Origin: Rhizosphaericola mali
GTDB lineage: Bacteria > Bacteroidota > Bacteroidia > Chitinophagales > Chitinophagaceae
DNA length: 64,000 nucleotides
Assembly (NCBI RefSeq): GCF_004337365.2
Contig: NZ_CP044016.1
Location: 4,321,507 to 4,385,506, forward strand
Direction of reading: 5' to 3'
Of the stretch, positions 17,233 through 25,892 are shown one piece after another (position 1 is the first letter of the stretch; each line of letters starts with the position of its first letter). The notes beneath the pieces are model-generated. The model did no database searches, was not told the DNA's origin, and was given only the letters and a program-made list of their open reading frames with translations. A program made the position numbers and the translations under genes.

Positions 17233-18426
17233 ATGCAGTTTAAGGACGTTATTGGTCAGGCAACAGTCAAGCAACATTTGGTAGAGTTGGTTCAGCAAAA
17301 TAGATTGAGTCACGCACTTTTATTCTTGGGAAAGGAGGGAAGTGGCGCCTTGAGTTTGGCTATTGCATTTGCTCAATACGTTTTATGTGAAAAAGCGTCT
17401 GGTAAAAGTGAATCGGATTTAGGTCCTTCGATGTTTGGAGATTTGGAACCTGCTCCAGCTATGAATGATTCATGCGGTCAGTGTCGCTCTTGTGTCAAAG
17501 CAGAGCAATACATTCATCCCGATATACATTTTTCCTATCCTGTAATTCCGAGAAAACCAGGAGACAAACCGACGAGTACGGATTATATTACGCAATGGCG
17601 TGAATTTTTAAAAGAATCGCCTTACGGAAATGCGTACGATTGGTTATTGTCTATAAAAGCGGAAAATAAACAAGGAAATATTACAGCAGAAGAATGTAAC
17701 TCCATCATTCACAAATTAAGTTTGAAGAGTTTTGAAAGTGAATACAAAATTCTGATTATGTGGATGCCGGAGTATTTACAAAATTCGGGTAATAAATTAC
17801 TCAAACTCATCGAAGAACCTCCAGCGAAAACTTTATTTATCCTTGTAGCAGAAAATGCGGACAATATCCTTCCTACGATATTGAGTCGTTGCCAATTGAT
17901 AAAAATACCCGCATTAGAAAGAGAAGATATAGAAGCCGCGCTTCAAACCAACGGATATGAAGGCGAGCGCGCCTCCTTGGCGGCAAGTATGGCAGATGGT
18001 AATTATAGAGTCGCATTATTAGAAGCAGAAAATGCAGAAGATAATGACTGGCAAGCAATCTTGAGAGAATGGTTAAATGTGGCATTTCATGGTAATCCGA
18101 TCAATTATACCAAATGGGTAGATACGATTAGCAAATATGGACGTGAACCACAAAAACAATTTATCTATTTTTTTATCCATTTATTGGAACAAGCATTGCG
18201 ATTAAAAGTTTTGGGCGCTAATGCTGAAACTCCAACATCTGAATTAGATTTTGCGCAGCGTCTTAATAAACTTTTGACTATCGAGCAACAAGAAGCCATC
18301 ATGTCGGAGTTAGACAAAGCCGCTTATTATATTGAGCGTAATGCCAATCCCAAACTTCTTTTTCACGCCCTCACAATCAAGCTGAATCACATTATTAAGG
18401 ATAAAGCCTTAATTTTGGCCCAATAG
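17233..18426 (+). CDS. holB: DNA polymerase III subunit delta'
   Basis: The 397-residue product is a clamp-loader AAA+ subunit. It begins FKDVIGQATVKQHLVELVQQNRLSHALLF (shown in part: VIGQATVKQHL). The P-loop position reads GKEGSGALS and lacks the catalytic Lys, as is normal for delta' subunits. Cys52, Cys81, Cys84 and Cys87 form the zinc module. LLKLIEEPPAKTLFIL and the sensor LSRCQ are present. The gene precedes ricT, a pairing often seen in Bacteroidota. Confidence 0.9.
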   Translation: MQFKDVIGQATVKQHLVELVQQNRLSHALLFLGKEGSGALSLAIAFAQYVLCEKASGKSESDLGPSMFGDLEPAPAMNDSCGQCRSCVKAEQYIHPDIHFSYPVIPRKPGDKPTSTDYITQWREFLKESPYGNAYDWLLSIKAENKQGNITAEECNSIIHKLSLKSFESEYKILIMWMPEYLQNSGNKLLKLIEEPPAKTLFILVAENADNILPTILSRCQLIKIPALEREDIEAALQTNGYEGERASLAASMADGNYRVALLEAENAEDNDWQAILREWLNVAFHGNPINYTKWVDTISKYGREPQKQFIYFFIHLLEQALRLKVLGANAETPTSELDFAQRLNKLLTIEQQEAIMSELDKAAYYIERNANPKLLFHALTIKLNHIIKDKALILAQ

Positions 18427-18557
18427 TCATTCTTTTTGTAAGAGATGATAACGACTGTCTTGTGTGTAACATTCTAATCGAAAGATTTTTCCCCACAAAT
18501 AATTTTTAGGGTAAATGATGGATGATAATCACTTGACGTCAATTTTTTACAATACGT

Positions 18558-18575
18558 TACAGAGTGCGCTCTGTA
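18558..18575 (+). promoter_or_regulatory. small hairpin in the ricT leader
   Basis: TACAGAG and CTCTGTA form a 7-bp inverted repeat with a TGCG loop, 17 bp before the ricT start. It could be an operator or an RNA hairpin near the ribosome site. Support is weak. Confidence 0.3.
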
Positions 18576-18592
18576 CTTAAATATATATAAAT

Positions 18593-20038
18593 ATGGGTTG
18601 TGGTAGTTGTGGCACTGGCAAACCGAATGGTTGCAAAAGCAATGGCGGTTGTAGTACCGGCGGGTGCAATAGATTAAATGTGTACGATTGGTTAGCAAAT
18701 CTGCCATTTTCTGATCCCGAAAGTTCTTGTAACATCGTGGAAATCAGTTTTAAAAGTGGTAGCAGAAAAGATTATTATAGAAATACTTCTTTACAATATT
18801 ACGAAAAAGGAACTCTTGTAACGCTTGAGGGTGTAGGTGGTATTGATGTTGGTACGGTTAGTTTGACTGGAGAATTGGTAAGATTGCAGTTAAAAAAACA
18901 TAACATTTCCGAAGGAAGTGTGGATATCAAAAAAATCCTAAGGATCAGTACCGAAAAAGATATCGCATCTTATGAGCAAAATAAAGCACGTGAAGGCGAG
19001 GTACTTGCTCGTAGTAGAGCCATCGCTCGTCAGCTCAATCTTCAGATGAAATTAAGTGAAGTCGAAATACAAGCCGATGGCAAAAAAGCGACTTTTTTCT
19101 ATACGGCAGATGATCGTGTCGATTTCCGTGAAATGATCAAAATTTTTGCCTCAGAATTTAAGGTAAAAGTGGAAATGCGTCAGATCGGTATCCGCCAAGA
19201 AGCTGGGAAAGTGGGTGGTATCGGTAGTTGTGGACGTGAATTATGTTGTAGCACGTGGTTGACTGATTTCAAAAGTGTGACAACAACAGCTGCTCGCTAT
19301 CAAAATCTAAGTATCAACCAAACAAAATTGAGTGGTCAATGTGGAAGATTGAAATGTTGTTTGAATTATGAATTAGACACGTATTTGGATGCGTTGCAAC
19401 AATTTCCCAATAATGCGGATAGCTTGCAGACGACAAAAGGGCGTGCAATGTTGGTAAAAAAAGACATTTTCAAAAACTTGATGTGGTACACTTTGCCAGA
19501 CAGCAACAAGCAATATCCATTGACGATTTCTCGTGTTAGAGAGATTATTCGCCTCAATATGAAAGGCGACGTTGTGGATGAGTTGAAGCATGTAGAACTA
19601 TATTCCAATAGAGAAACGGTGGAAATTGATGCTGGATTTGTAGACGTAGTTGGACAGATTTCTTTGAAAAGTTTGGAAAAAGGAAATAATAAAAATCACA
19701 AATCCAAACCAAATAAAAACAATTTCAAAGGAAATAGCAATTCTCCTCAAACCGATAATAAAAAACTGGAAGCAAAAGGAAATTCATATTTTGATAGAAA
19801 AAAGGAAAAAGAAAATCTGAATAAGGATGGGGTAAATAAACCACAAAACAAACCTCAGCAAAAACAAAACAACAATAATAACGGTCCTCAACAAGAAAGA
19901 CCGAAAGGAAATTTCCCAAATAATAACAATAATAACGGAGAGCGCAAACAAGAATTCAAACCGAAAAATAAGAATTTTCAAAAGAATCGACCTCCAAGAC
20001 CCAATAATCCACCAGCAAATAATGGTGAAAATGCATAA
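18593..20038 (+). CDS. ricT: PSP1/RicT-family regulatory protein with disordered C-terminal tail
   Basis: The 481-residue product has a Cys/Gly-rich N-terminus (CGSCGTGKPNGCKSNGGC) and a PSP1 domain around 45-330. The Cys-containing block GSCGRELCCSTWL is followed by GQCGRLKCCLNYE. RicT (YaaT) in Bacillus belongs to an Fe-S Y-complex that guides RNase Y mRNA processing; the role in Bacteroidota is unproven. Residues from about 365 are a low-complexity Asn/Lys/Pro/Gln tail, probably disordered. A strong terminator follows. In relatives gldH often comes next, but here it does not. Confidence 0.88.
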   Translation: MGCGSCGTGKPNGCKSNGGCSTGGCNRLNVYDWLANLPFSDPESSCNIVEISFKSGSRKDYYRNTSLQYYEKGTLVTLEGVGGIDVGTVSLTGELVRLQLKKHNISEGSVDIKKILRISTEKDIASYEQNKAREGEVLARSRAIARQLNLQMKLSEVEIQADGKKATFFYTADDRVDFREMIKIFASEFKVKVEMRQIGIRQEAGKVGGIGSCGRELCCSTWLTDFKSVTTTAARYQNLSINQTKLSGQCGRLKCCLNYELDTYLDALQQFPNNADSLQTTKGRAMLVKKDIFKNLMWYTLPDSNKQYPLTISRVREIIRLNMKGDVVDELKHVELYSNRETVEIDAGFVDVVGQISLKSLEKGNNKNHKSKPNKNNFKGNSNSPQTDNKKLEAKGNSYFDRKKEKENLNKDGVNKPQNKPQQKQNNNNNGPQQERPKGNFPNNNNNNGERKQEFKPKNKNFQKNRPPRPNNPPANNGENA

Positions 20039-20068
20039 AAAAAGCAGCGCTCCTAGCGCTGCTTTTTT
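20037..20068 (+). terminator. bidirectional-type terminator after ricT
   Basis: GCAGCGCT (20044-20051) pairs with AGCGCTGC (20055-20062) across a 3-nt loop. Seven A precede it and six T follow it. The hairpin begins inside the ricT stop codon. Confidence 0.88.
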
Positions 20069-20132
20069 GCTTTAAATCATTTTTAAGATTATATATTTAT
20101 TAGAACTTGCAAATAAATAATCGAATCATTTA

Positions 20133-20648
20133 ATGCAAAAATTATTTCAACGATTAAGCAAGTTTATCTCTCCTAATAAATTGGCAAAATGGATGATGCG
20201 TTTTTCTCCAATGTATAAAAGGAGTACCGGACGGATTACCTATATCTCCGATGATTTTACGGAAATTAATATTGAAATCAAACTGTCTTATAAAAATCGA
20301 AATATTGCAGGTGTAATATTTGGCGGTAGTCTTTTTGCAGCGACAGATCCGATTTTTATGATACAACTGATGCAAATGCTAGGTAGTCGCTACATCGTAT
20401 GGGATCGAGCCGCAGAAATCAAATACAAACGACCCGCGACTCCCGCCGCTTATGCAAAATTTATATTGACGAAAGAAGACTTGGAAAAAATCATCCAAGA
20501 AGTAAATAAAAATGGGGAAACGAATATTGAAAAAACGGTTCATCTTACTTCTAAAGATGGCAATACGATCTTTGCCGAAGTAACTAAAACCATGTATATC
20601 GCCGATAAAGGCTTTTACAAAAAGAAAATCGCAGCAAAATCTAAATAA
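20133..20648 (+). CDS. DUF4442 hotdog-fold thioesterase-like protein
   Basis: The 171-residue product matches DUF4442, a hotdog-fold family related to acyl-CoA thioesterases of the PaaI type. The central segment NRNIAGVIFGGSLFAATDP corresponds to the family's substrate-pocket helix. The substrate is unknown. The last 90 bp of this gene recur in diverged form at 25322-25410, which points to a second, decayed copy. Confidence 0.85.
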   Translation: MQKLFQRLSKFISPNKLAKWMMRFSPMYKRSTGRITYISDDFTEINIEIKLSYKNRNIAGVIFGGSLFAATDPIFMIQLMQMLGSRYIVWDRAAEIKYKRPATPAAYAKFILTKEDLEKIIQEVNKNGETNIEKTVHLTSKDGNTIFAEVTKTMYIADKGFYKKKIAAKSK

Positions 20649-20774
20649 TTAATCTTTATTAAGTTTCTTATTTTCCTACAGAATTGTTCATTCTCCCCCG
20701 AATTCAGTTGTTTATCGAAATTGTTTGCCCTGCTTTTTACAAAGTGGGAATTTCGATGAAGAAAATAATGAGAT

Positions 20775-23171
20775 ATGGCGAAAAGAACAATGTTAATGAT
20801 TATTGGGCTAATGGTAAGTATGGTTGGATTTAGTCAAATAAAAATTTCCGGTAAAATAAGTGATATCAATGGAACGCCTATTTCTTTTGCTACGATCAAA
20901 TTTACAAAGGATAGTAAATCATTTGGAAAAATATCGGACTCGGCTGGGACATATATTTTGACTTTGCCTGATACAGGACTTTATGTAATAGCAGTATCTT
21001 CATTTAATTATAGAGATAGTATTTCTAATTACAATGTTTCTCAAAAGGAACAAATAAAAGATTTTCAATTACGATATGATAATGCGAGTGAATTAGGTGG
21101 CGTTGTGGTTTCTACAAAAAAGAAAAAGCCATTGATTGAAAAGAAGATTGATCGTCTTATTTTTAATGTAGCAGAAAGTCCATTGTCAATTGGCGGGACC
21201 GCATGGGATGTTTTACAACATACGCCTTTAATATCAGCAAAAAATTCTGGCGAACTATCACTTATTGGCAAAAGTGCTTCCGTGGTGTATATAAATAATA
21301 GAAAGTCATTTTTATCAGGAGAGGATCTTATGAACTATTTGTCTGCTATGCCTTCTGACAATATTGTCAGTATTGAAGTGATAACAGCCCCTCCCGCAAG
21401 CTATGATGCTGGGAATGGAAGTAGTGTTATTAATATTGTATTGAGAAAAGTATTGGATAATGGATTAAATGGTTCAGTTACATTGACTGATATGCAAGCT
21501 ACTTATAATAGGCAGCGAGCGACAGCTCAGTTAAACTATAAATATAACAGATACACACAATCGCTAACAGCTGGCGGCACTTTAGGAAAGACATTCTCTA
21601 AGTTTTACAATACTATAAACTATTTTGACATTGGGCAAAAAGAAACATTGGATGAGAAATTTATCAATAATGGCAAACCAATATCCATTGCAACCAATAT
21701 GAACTACGAGCTGACTCCATTATCATTGATTGGCGGAGTTTTTGAATATACGCACAACAATAGTCATTCTTTTGACTATGCACTTGATAATATAATGGGA
21801 TCAAGCAAAAATCAGTATTGGAATAATAATTTGGGTAAAGAAAAAACTAATCTTTATTCTGGCAATTTAAACTATAAATATTCTGGTAAATCTCGACAAA
21901 GAATATTACAAATAAATCTAGATTACTTTCAATATATCAATTCAAATGAAGCAACCTTTCTTTCCTATTTTGATGAAGACAATTTAGATATATTTAATGG
22001 TAATAATAGCTATACAAGACAGAAAGCATATAATTACTCTGCTAAAGTGGATTATAGTCAATTGATTTTTGGCAATATAAATTTTGATGCTGGTATAAAA
22101 TACGGATATACTAAAACGAATAATCCTTATTTGTTTTATAATTATACAACTGATGGTTGGTCATACAATGATAATATATCTAATCATTTTATATACAAAG
22201 AAGGAATCAATGCAGCATATTTTGATCTACAGAAAAAAATTACTTCACATTTGGATGTCAAGGCAGGTGCAAGAATTGAAAATACAGACATTAAAACAAT
22301 ACAATTAAGTACAGACGAAAATCATCATCAAAACTATACTAAAATACTTCCTTCTGCGTACATTTCTTATGAAATAAACAATAATAATAATTTGTCATTT
22401 TCTATAAAAAATGATTTTATTCGCCCCTCATTTTCTGCAATGAATCCTTTTCGAGACTATTCTAGTAATAAAATTATTGAGATGGGTAATGCTTTTTTAC
22501 GCCCAGGGAATAGTCTAGATTATGAATTGTCTTACATATTTAAACGAAACTATATATTTATGGCTCAATATAGTAATCAAACAAATCTATCAGGTCAATT
22601 ACAAACTATAATAGCCCCCGATACGCTACTATACAAACAAGCAAACTATGGAATGTTTCGAAGTTTTGGATTGGTATCTATTGTAAACCAAAGTATTATA
22701 AAAGCGAAATGGAATATCAATTTGACAAATTCCATTCAATGGAAAACGTTAAACACAAATGCTGACAATATTGAAGCAAAAGAAACTTTTCCAATATATA
22801 ATGTAGCCTTAAATCAAACCTTTACTAATCTTTTTAAAACGGGTATTAACGGATCCTTGTATGGAAGTTATACAAGTAAATTTGCAAATGCAAACTCTGT
22901 ATCACTAAAACCTTTTGGAGAAGTAGATTTTGGTTTTGTAAAGGATTTTACAAACATCGGATGGAAAATTTCTATGTATGTTGATGATATTTTTAAAACA
23001 AATATTTATAAAGGTCAGACTATTGGAAATTCTACATTCAATTCTATATTAAGTAGCTATTATGATGACAGACGTATTAGAATATCAGTAGTCAAAAATT
23101 TCGGAAATAAAAGAGTTCGTACCAAAAAGAATGATGATGCAGGGAATGCAAGTGAGAAAAACAGATTATGA
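20775..23171 (+). CDS. outer membrane beta-barrel receptor (TonB-dependent-receptor-like, OMP_b-brl_3 type)
   Basis: The 798-residue product has a signal peptide ending VGFSQ. A carboxypeptidase-regulatory-like domain follows (about 22-95, KISGKISDINGTPISFATIKF in part). A plug-like region comes next (about 110-225, with VVYINNRKSFLSGEDLMNYL and ASYDAGNGSSVINIVL). A long beta-barrel with alternating aromatic strands completes the protein. This is the Bacteroidota outer-membrane-protein beta-barrel family, without a SusD partner. The C-terminus has a basic extension (KRVRTKKNDD). The ligand is unknown. A LytS-type kinase gene follows on the same strand. Confidence 0.88.
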   Translation: MAKRTMLMIIGLMVSMVGFSQIKISGKISDINGTPISFATIKFTKDSKSFGKISDSAGTYILTLPDTGLYVIAVSSFNYRDSISNYNVSQKEQIKDFQLRYDNASELGGVVVSTKKKKPLIEKKIDRLIFNVAESPLSIGGTAWDVLQHTPLISAKNSGELSLIGKSASVVYINNRKSFLSGEDLMNYLSAMPSDNIVSIEVITAPPASYDAGNGSSVINIVLRKVLDNGLNGSVTLTDMQATYNRQRATAQLNYKYNRYTQSLTAGGTLGKTFSKFYNTINYFDIGQKETLDEKFINNGKPISIATNMNYELTPLSLIGGVFEYTHNNSHSFDYALDNIMGSSKNQYWNNNLGKEKTNLYSGNLNYKYSGKSRQRILQINLDYFQYINSNEATFLSYFDEDNLDIFNGNNSYTRQKAYNYSAKVDYSQLIFGNINFDAGIKYGYTKTNNPYLFYNYTTDGWSYNDNISNHFIYKEGINAAYFDLQKKITSHLDVKAGARIENTDIKTIQLSTDENHHQNYTKILPSAYISYEINNNNNLSFSIKNDFIRPSFSAMNPFRDYSSNKIIEMGNAFLRPGNSLDYELSYIFKRNYIFMAQYSNQTNLSGQLQTIIAPDTLLYKQANYGMFRSFGLVSIVNQSIIKAKWNINLTNSIQWKTLNTNADNIEAKETFPIYNVALNQTFTNLFKTGINGSLYGSYTSKFANANSVSLKPFGEVDFGFVKDFTNIGWKISMYVDDIFKTNIYKGQTIGNSTFNSILSSYYDDRRIRISVVKNFGNKRVRTKKNDDAGNASEKNRL

Positions 23172-23291
23172 TCATAAGTTTCGAATTTTATTAAAATTGA
23201 AACTTATTGATTCTAAAAAATATTAATTCCTAGATAATCTTGTACATTTATTTTATCGAAAAAGTATTACTCCTTATTTCAATACATCACA

Positions 23292-24437
23292 ATGAACCTG
23301 TCAAGCAATAAGAAAAAACCTTTTTTGGAGAAAATCGTTGATTTCGATATTGAAAGTAGATATACCAAAGGAGTACGAATTGGTTGTCATCTGTCGATGT
23401 GGTCGTTTTTTTGGATAATCAGCATACTAACTTATTTAAAGAATAATGATTTAAAAAATGCCGACTTATTCGCTTTACGAAATGTCATATGTGGTATTAT
23501 TTTTTTTTATTTATTTTTCTATGGTGTTATTAAGTTTTTATTTGATCGAAACTACATTTACATTTTTATTATAGGTTTATATTTATGTACCGAAACTTGG
23601 ATTGTCTCCAATTATTTATGCATGAAAATATTGGATATCTTTTTTACAAAGAACAATATCCCATTATTTAATATTGTGCACAGCTACGCTAATGAAAAAT
23701 TTTCCTACATTTTGTCATATCGAACTTTAATAGTAGAACTTTTTGTTGTCTTTAGTTTTGTTTCCATTCCTTCCTTTATCAAAATTCTATTTGATATCAC
23801 TCGATATTATTCAAAATCCATTAAACAAGAAAGACATAGTAAAAGCCTAGAGATAGATAAACTTAATCTGGAAAAGAATTTTTTATCCGCCCAACTAAAT
23901 CCTCATTTTCTTTTTAATACGTTTAATAATCTATATGCATTAGCATTGAAGAAATCCACTATTTTACCTGAGGTAATAGAGCGTTTATCGGATATCATGC
24001 GCTATACTGTTTATGATGCTAGTGCGGATACCGTGTCTTTAAACGACGAATTAAATTTTATCAAAAACTATATAGAACTAGAAAGATTACGATATTCTTC
24101 TGATTCTAGTATTGAACTGATCTTGTCTGAAAACCTTCCAATTAACCATAAAATTGCACCATTGTTGATTTTCCCATTTGTAGAAAATGCCTTCAAATAT
24201 GGCCTAAAATCTAAAGCTAAATTTGTAAAAGTAAAAGTTGACTATATAGACCAGATGATTGTATTTCTAATTGAAAATGATACTATAGATTACGAAAATG
24301 TAAATACGCAACAATATCATGGCGTCGGTATTGCAAATGTACAAAGTCGGCTAAAACTATTATATCCCAATAACAACCAATTAACTATCAAAAATTCTTT
24401 GAATACTTTTATAGTTGAATTAAAAATCACTATTTAG
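23292..24437 (+). CDS. LytS/YehU-type sensor histidine kinase
   Basis: The 381-residue product has about four membrane segments within residues 30-190, a short linker helix, and a His_kinase domain with LSAQLNPHFLFNTFNN near 200-215. The His in NPHFLFN is the expected phosphorylation site. The ATPase end has PLLIFPFVENAFKYGLK and GVGIANVQSRLKLLY. The matching LytTR regulator lies 24 bp away but on the opposite strand, tail to tail, which is unusual for a cognate pair. Confidence 0.9.
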   Translation: MNLSSNKKKPFLEKIVDFDIESRYTKGVRIGCHLSMWSFFWIISILTYLKNNDLKNADLFALRNVICGIIFFYLFFYGVIKFLFDRNYIYIFIIGLYLCTETWIVSNYLCMKILDIFFTKNNIPLFNIVHSYANEKFSYILSYRTLIVELFVVFSFVSIPSFIKILFDITRYYSKSIKQERHSKSLEIDKLNLEKNFLSAQLNPHFLFNTFNNLYALALKKSTILPEVIERLSDIMRYTVYDASADTVSLNDELNFIKNYIELERLRYSSDSSIELILSENLPINHKIAPLLIFPFVENAFKYGLKSKAKFVKVKVDYIDQMIVFLIENDTIDYENVNTQQYHGVGIANVQSRLKLLYPNNNQLTIKNSLNTFIVELKITI

Positions 24438-24461
24438 CAATTCCAATTTTTTTAAGGCACA

Positions 24462-25184
24462 TTAATCTTCCTTAATATTAAGTTTTATAAAAAGTTCTTG
24501 TTTTCTTAGTTTGGCAATTGCAAGCTCTTCTCCAGTATTTAAAACAACGGTATTGCCAAATATCTTTCGGACATTATTTAAAGAGATGATATAGGAGGTA
24601 TGAATACGAAAAAACAAATCTGAGGGTAATTTTTCTTCCATATTTTTCATAGTAGAGTTAGAAATAACTATGGAATTATCCGCTAAATGTATTTTAATGA
24701 AATCTCCCATAGTTTCGATATACTTAATTTCTGAAAACGCAATTCTATGAAAGATGCTTTCCGACTTAATCGTTAGAAATTGTGGTAAAGTATTATTCAA
24801 TTTAAGATCTGAAGTATGCTGATTTTTTATATTTATTTTTGAAATCGCTGCTATGAATCTAGCATAAGTTACCGGTTTCTTTATATAATCTACCGCGCCA
24901 ATCTCAAAGCCATCAATGGCATATCGCTCATATGCAGTAACAAAAATAAAGTATGGTGGATTCTTTAAAGATTTTGCTAGCTCCATACCATTTATAAGTG
25001 GCATCTCTATATCACTTATTACGAGATCTACTTGATTATTTTGCAGATATAACAATGCGTCTGCGCCATTTTCAAAACTAGTAAGCAATTGTAGTATGGG
25101 CGTTTGGTGGACAAAATTTTCTATTAACTCTCTTGCCAAGGGTTCATCTTCAATGATGACACATGTAATTATATTGTTATCCAT
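24462..25184 (-). CDS. LytTR-family response regulator
   Basis: The 240-residue product has a receiver domain (about 5-120) with the acidic pair ED at 12-13, phospho-acceptor Asp58 in DLVISDIEMP, and Lys in the DYIKKPV motif. A C-terminal LytTR DNA-binding domain follows (about 140-235, starting FLTIKSESIFHRI). It is convergent with the adjacent LytS-type kinase gene and is probably its partner. Direct targets are unknown; the barrel receptor next to the kinase is a candidate. Confidence 0.92.
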   Translation of the reverse strand: MDNNIITCVIIEDEPLARELIENFVHQTPILQLLTSFENGADALLYLQNNQVDLVISDIEMPLINGMELAKSLKNPPYFIFVTAYERYAIDGFEIGAVDYIKKPVTYARFIAAISKINIKNQHTSDLKLNNTLPQFLTIKSESIFHRIAFSEIKYIETMGDFIKIHLADNSIVISNSTMKNMEEKLPSDLFFRIHTSYIISLNNVRKIFGNTVVLNTGEELAIAKLRKQELFIKLNIKED

Positions 25185-25321
25185 AGATGAAGGAGCTATA
25201 TATTAGTATTGCGAATATATAGTATCAATTAGGAAATCAATATAGAAATGTTGTAAATAAATGAAGAAATTATGCAAAGTGTAAATGCAATTGGGCAAAT
25301 GAAAGCCGCCGAAGTCTGTAA

Positions 25322-25410
25322 GCCAATACGATATTTGCCGAAGTAACTAAAACCATGTACATCGCTGAAAAAGGCTTTTTCAAAAAGAAAATCGTTGAAA
25401 GAACTAAAAA
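25322..25410 (+). pseudogene. 3' fragment of a DUF4442 gene
   Basis: The sequence aligns with the end of the DUF4442 gene at 20561-20648 at more than 85 percent identity by eye. It encodes NTIFAEVTKTMYIAEKGFF and then KKKIVERTK. A stop codon lies directly upstream in frame at 25319-25321, and the normal stop has been lost. There is no room for the first 140 codons, so this is a truncated duplicate. Confidence 0.75.
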
Positions 25411-25418
25411 TAATTTGC

Positions 25419-25487
25419 TACCCTGAGTGGAATTGAACCACCGTAAAGATTTTTGCTGAATCTTGCCTCACCGCTCGGCCACAGGAT
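25419..25487 (-). tRNA. degenerate tRNA-Cys-like sequence (anticodon GCA)
   Basis: Read on the minus strand, a 69-nt cloverleaf forms. The D-arm is GGCCGAGCGGTGAGGC. The anticodon stem AGATT/AATCT has the loop CAGCAAA, which places GCA at 34-36. The T-arm is GGTGG-TTCAATT-CCACT. Defects are A instead of U at position 33, a T-T mismatch and a G-U pair in the acceptor stem, and A rather than U as the discriminator. CCA is not encoded. It may be a tRNA pseudogene or a divergent tRNA with a special role. Confidence 0.5.
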
Positions 25488-25499
25488 TTTTCGACTAGC

Positions 25500-25527
25500 T
25501 TTTATTTAAAACTTGTTTTAAATAAAA
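25500..25527. repeat. perfect 13-bp AT-rich inverted repeat
   Basis: The arms 25500-25512 and 25515-25527 are perfect complements with a 2-nt gap. The repeat lies just upstream of the tRNA-like sequence on that sequence's own strand. It could be a terminator or a site left by rearrangement. Confidence 0.5.
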
Positions 25528-25726
25528 TGGATACCCAATTGTGCGCCTCCAGGCTGTGTCGAAAAATAATGTTCAAATCAGTACATTTTGTTTAACTAAT
25601 CAATATTGATTGGAGTTGTATGATTTGCTTCAAATGAATGAAGAATTGGGAATTGCTTCCCTAATCGACTTACCTTTTTTGAATATCCATGATGTAAAGA
25701 ACTAATCTGACACAAAAATAAAACCT

Positions 25727-25761
25727 AATTATTAGTCTACCAAAAAAATAGACTAATAATT
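25727..25761. repeat. perfect 13-bp inverted repeat, possible terminator
   Basis: The arms 25727-25739 and 25749-25761 pair perfectly across a 9-nt loop and are followed by AT-rich sequence with a T-run. No intact gene ends just upstream on the plus strand, so its purpose is unclear. Confidence 0.5.
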
Positions 25762-25846
25762 TTAAAATTATTTTTTAATTGAAAATCGATAAGACTTTTT
25801 AACAATATCGTTTCTTTATTTATGGACAATAATCTTTCACATGATT

Positions 25847-25854
25847 TAGTTTTG
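25847..25854 (+). promoter_or_regulatory. candidate -7 element of the dioxygenase gene
   Basis: TAGTTTTG matches TAnnTTTG and lies 38 bp before the start codon. No clear -33 element is seen. Confidence 0.35.
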
Positions 25855-25892
25855 ACGATGATAGATTTGGATTACGATATAATAATTTTAAG

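Larger units (their letters stand above)
25185..25892. other. 708-bp stretch without an intact gene
   Basis: This gap holds no convincing full-length coding region. It contains a diverged 3' fragment of a DUF4442 gene, a degenerate tRNA-Cys-like sequence, two perfect 13-bp inverted repeats, and a possible promoter for the following dioxygenase gene. The mix of gene remnants suggests an old insertion, duplication or deletion site. Confidence 0.6.

Noticed and set aside
17233-18426. Loss of the Walker A lysine in the clamp-loader ATPase as a sign of inactivation
   Set aside because: Delta' subunits normally lack a working P-loop, so this is ordinary for the family.
19640-20035. Asn/Lys-rich tail of RicT as a frameshift artefact
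   Set aside because: The frame is continuous, ends at a proper stop, and is followed at once by a good terminator. Disordered tails occur in this family.
20714-20757. 9-bp inverted repeat upstream of the barrel receptor
   Set aside because: The arms are short and the 26-nt loop is long. There is no second copy or promoter link.
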